Shown here: positions 62,524-64,000 of the stretch, piece by piece | Layout of the letters: each line of letters begins with the position of its first letter | Position numbering within the stretch: position 1 is the first letter of the stretch | Assembly: GCA_963853835.1 (NCBI GenBank) | Contig: OY970830.1 | Span: 39,083,966-39,147,965 of the forward strand | Reading direction: 5' to 3' | DNA: 64,000 bases | From: Calendula officinalis | Taxonomy: Eukaryota; Streptophyta; Magnoliopsida; Asterales; Asteraceae | The notes under the pieces: generated by a model | Told to the model about the DNA's origin: nothing | Database searches by the model: none | What the model saw: the letters and a program-made list of their open reading frames with translations, nothing else | Made by a program: the position numbers and the translations under genes

Positions 62524-64000
62524 TTTTTTACGGAAACATTTTGTCATGATACATTTTTCGCATACGGTTATGTTGATGAAATTCATTTGTAAATATGTTA
62601 CTTAAATAAGATACACAACGCATATGCTGATATGCACTTTAGATCTAATGCATGAATAAACTTATGTAATTAGTACTTACAATAATTGAATGTAAATATA
62701 AATTAATTACTACTTCCAATCATCTCTCTTTTCAAACGAAAAGTAAGAATTATACTTTATCAAGTTATAACAATGATGATGATTACAATAACATTTATAA
62801 TAATAATAATAATAATAAACATGTTAATATCTACTACTTTCCCTCTTTTAAATTTGTTTTATTGCCCCTTTTTTATACACCAAATCAAATGTATCTACCA
62901 TAATCCTTACTTAATATAATTATATAATTAATTAAAAAACTTATAATGTGTGGTATATGATATAAAAATTGTAGTAAAGATACACCAAAATTCATAACAT
63001 GAAGTTTTCGTCTTTTTTTTTTTTTTTTTGCTAAATAAGATCCCTGTCTTATCCCACAACATAATTTGTGTAACCCGGGCAAATTTGGGGCATAATACTG
63101 TTTTTGGAAAGTAAACTTCCTACACGATATATCCATTCATTCATGGGCGTTTGGTTCGCTGGAATGTTTTTGGTGACTGGTGGTGCCGTGGTGGTGGTGG
63201 TGGTGGGTGGTGGTTGGTTTAAGATTCAAAGGTGTTTAAGGGGAATATGGTATATACACATTCCTTTGTTCATGGGATTTCAAAATCCTTCCTTCATTGG
63301 GTGGAATTCGCATTCCCATGTTTAATGGAATGTTTTCTAATTAAGTATTCCTATTCCGCCTAACTAAACATACGAATCCTTAGGAATTTGATTCCAATTC
63401 CTTCAAATTCTCAAGAATTCCAATGAATTAAATTCCTCCTAAATGTGTTTTTAAAAGTGTGAGTTCATTAACTACACCTTAACATGTAATATATGTTGCA
63501 CAAATTTATTTAGTCATATGTAATGTATTTTAGAACATAAGTACTAAAGAATATGTTGATTAAGATGTTTATGGGCTCAAAAGTGAAAAGCATCCCCTAA
63601 AAAAGGGTGATGGTGGAATGGTGGGAACTGGTCTTTGGAATGGACAAAATTTTTCATGTCAATTGTCAATGGAGAAAGGAGAATCAACTCTACTATGACT
63701 ATTTACAGTTTCATCCTAATTTAGGGTGTTTTTTTGTGATTAATCATATAACAAAAATAAAAAATAAAAAATCTTTAGCCTAGGAGTGTATTAGTGGCAT
63801 GTCAATTAACAGATGTGTGTTCAAGTTTCGTTAGATACATATTTGAGGTATTAGATTGTATTAGCTTTGTGAATATTTGACTTTCTAAAAGATGATAATA
63901 AATAAGATCTGGTTAGGAAGAACGTTCACTTCAAAATTTTGTTAAAAATAAAGAACTAATTTGGACATTTAGATTAAAAAAAATGAAAAGTTGAATTGCT
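62524..64000. other. AT-rich intergenic DNA
   Basis: Microsatellites (TAA near 62805; T run near 63020; GGT near 63190) and 63145-63420, which starts GGGCGTTTGGTTCG and may be a decayed Tourist-like MITE. No gene. Confidence 0.4.

Overview
The window is plant nuclear DNA: introns with GT/AG borders, AT-rich intergenic sequence and LTR retrotransposons primed by initiator-Met tRNA. A eudicot, probably an Asteraceae species, is suggested by the style of the Copia gag/integrase and of the SIRE/Maximus third ORF; this is recognition from memory, not a database match. Almost everything recognisable is transposon. I see no convincing long host gene; the only host-like candidates are a 56-codon Cys-rich ORF (42992-43162), a possible small exon just upstream of it, and a U2 snRNA pseudogene near 62.45 kb.

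Layout. 1-2229 is the end of a chimera (Copia integrase joined to an antisense gypsy 5' end) that recurs at 15678-17906 with about ten differences. 2230-7817 is the 3' half of a SIRE/Maximus-type Copia element: RT/RNase H end, a spacer with its own TATA box, a 1143-codon third ORF with one in-frame TGA, and the 3' LTR. 8453-27400 is one Copia insertion bounded by the target duplication CATAA; it has been filled by a Tourist-like MITE (itself holding a Stowaway MITE), a solo gypsy LTR, and a chromovirus (Tekay-like gypsy) on the minus strand. 27401-47680 is AT-rich sequence holding small elements: a degenerate CACTA, a foldback MULE with a 9-bp target duplication, a Tourist MITE, a 5'-truncated LINE with a 20-bp target duplication, a hAT MITE inside a CACTA MITE, a short Helitron and others.

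47770-57730 is the most interesting unit: a roughly 10-kb MULE-like element lying between (TA)n tracts. It carries two convergent multi-exon genes, a ULP1-protease-like gene (+) and a FAR1/MULE transposase (-). The whole element, exons included, is peppered with about 25 copies of a short motif, GAAAATGCAAATGCAA. Two smaller inverted-repeat elements follow, each also bounded by (TA)n, and one of them shares the ends and part of the motif of the 10-kb element. A truncated gypsy LTR (to 60404) and AT-rich sequence with a Stowaway MITE finish the window.

How parts may work together: the transposase would recognise the shared ends of the large and small MULE-like elements. The ULP1-like protein plus the dispersed motif resembles the VANC/VANDAL anti-silencing arrangement of Arabidopsis (inference only). 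The SIRE element independently shows a second dispersed motif, TACTACTGRT, in its spacer, third ORF and LTR. Intron and exon limits are my own reading of splice signals and have not been tested against transcripts.
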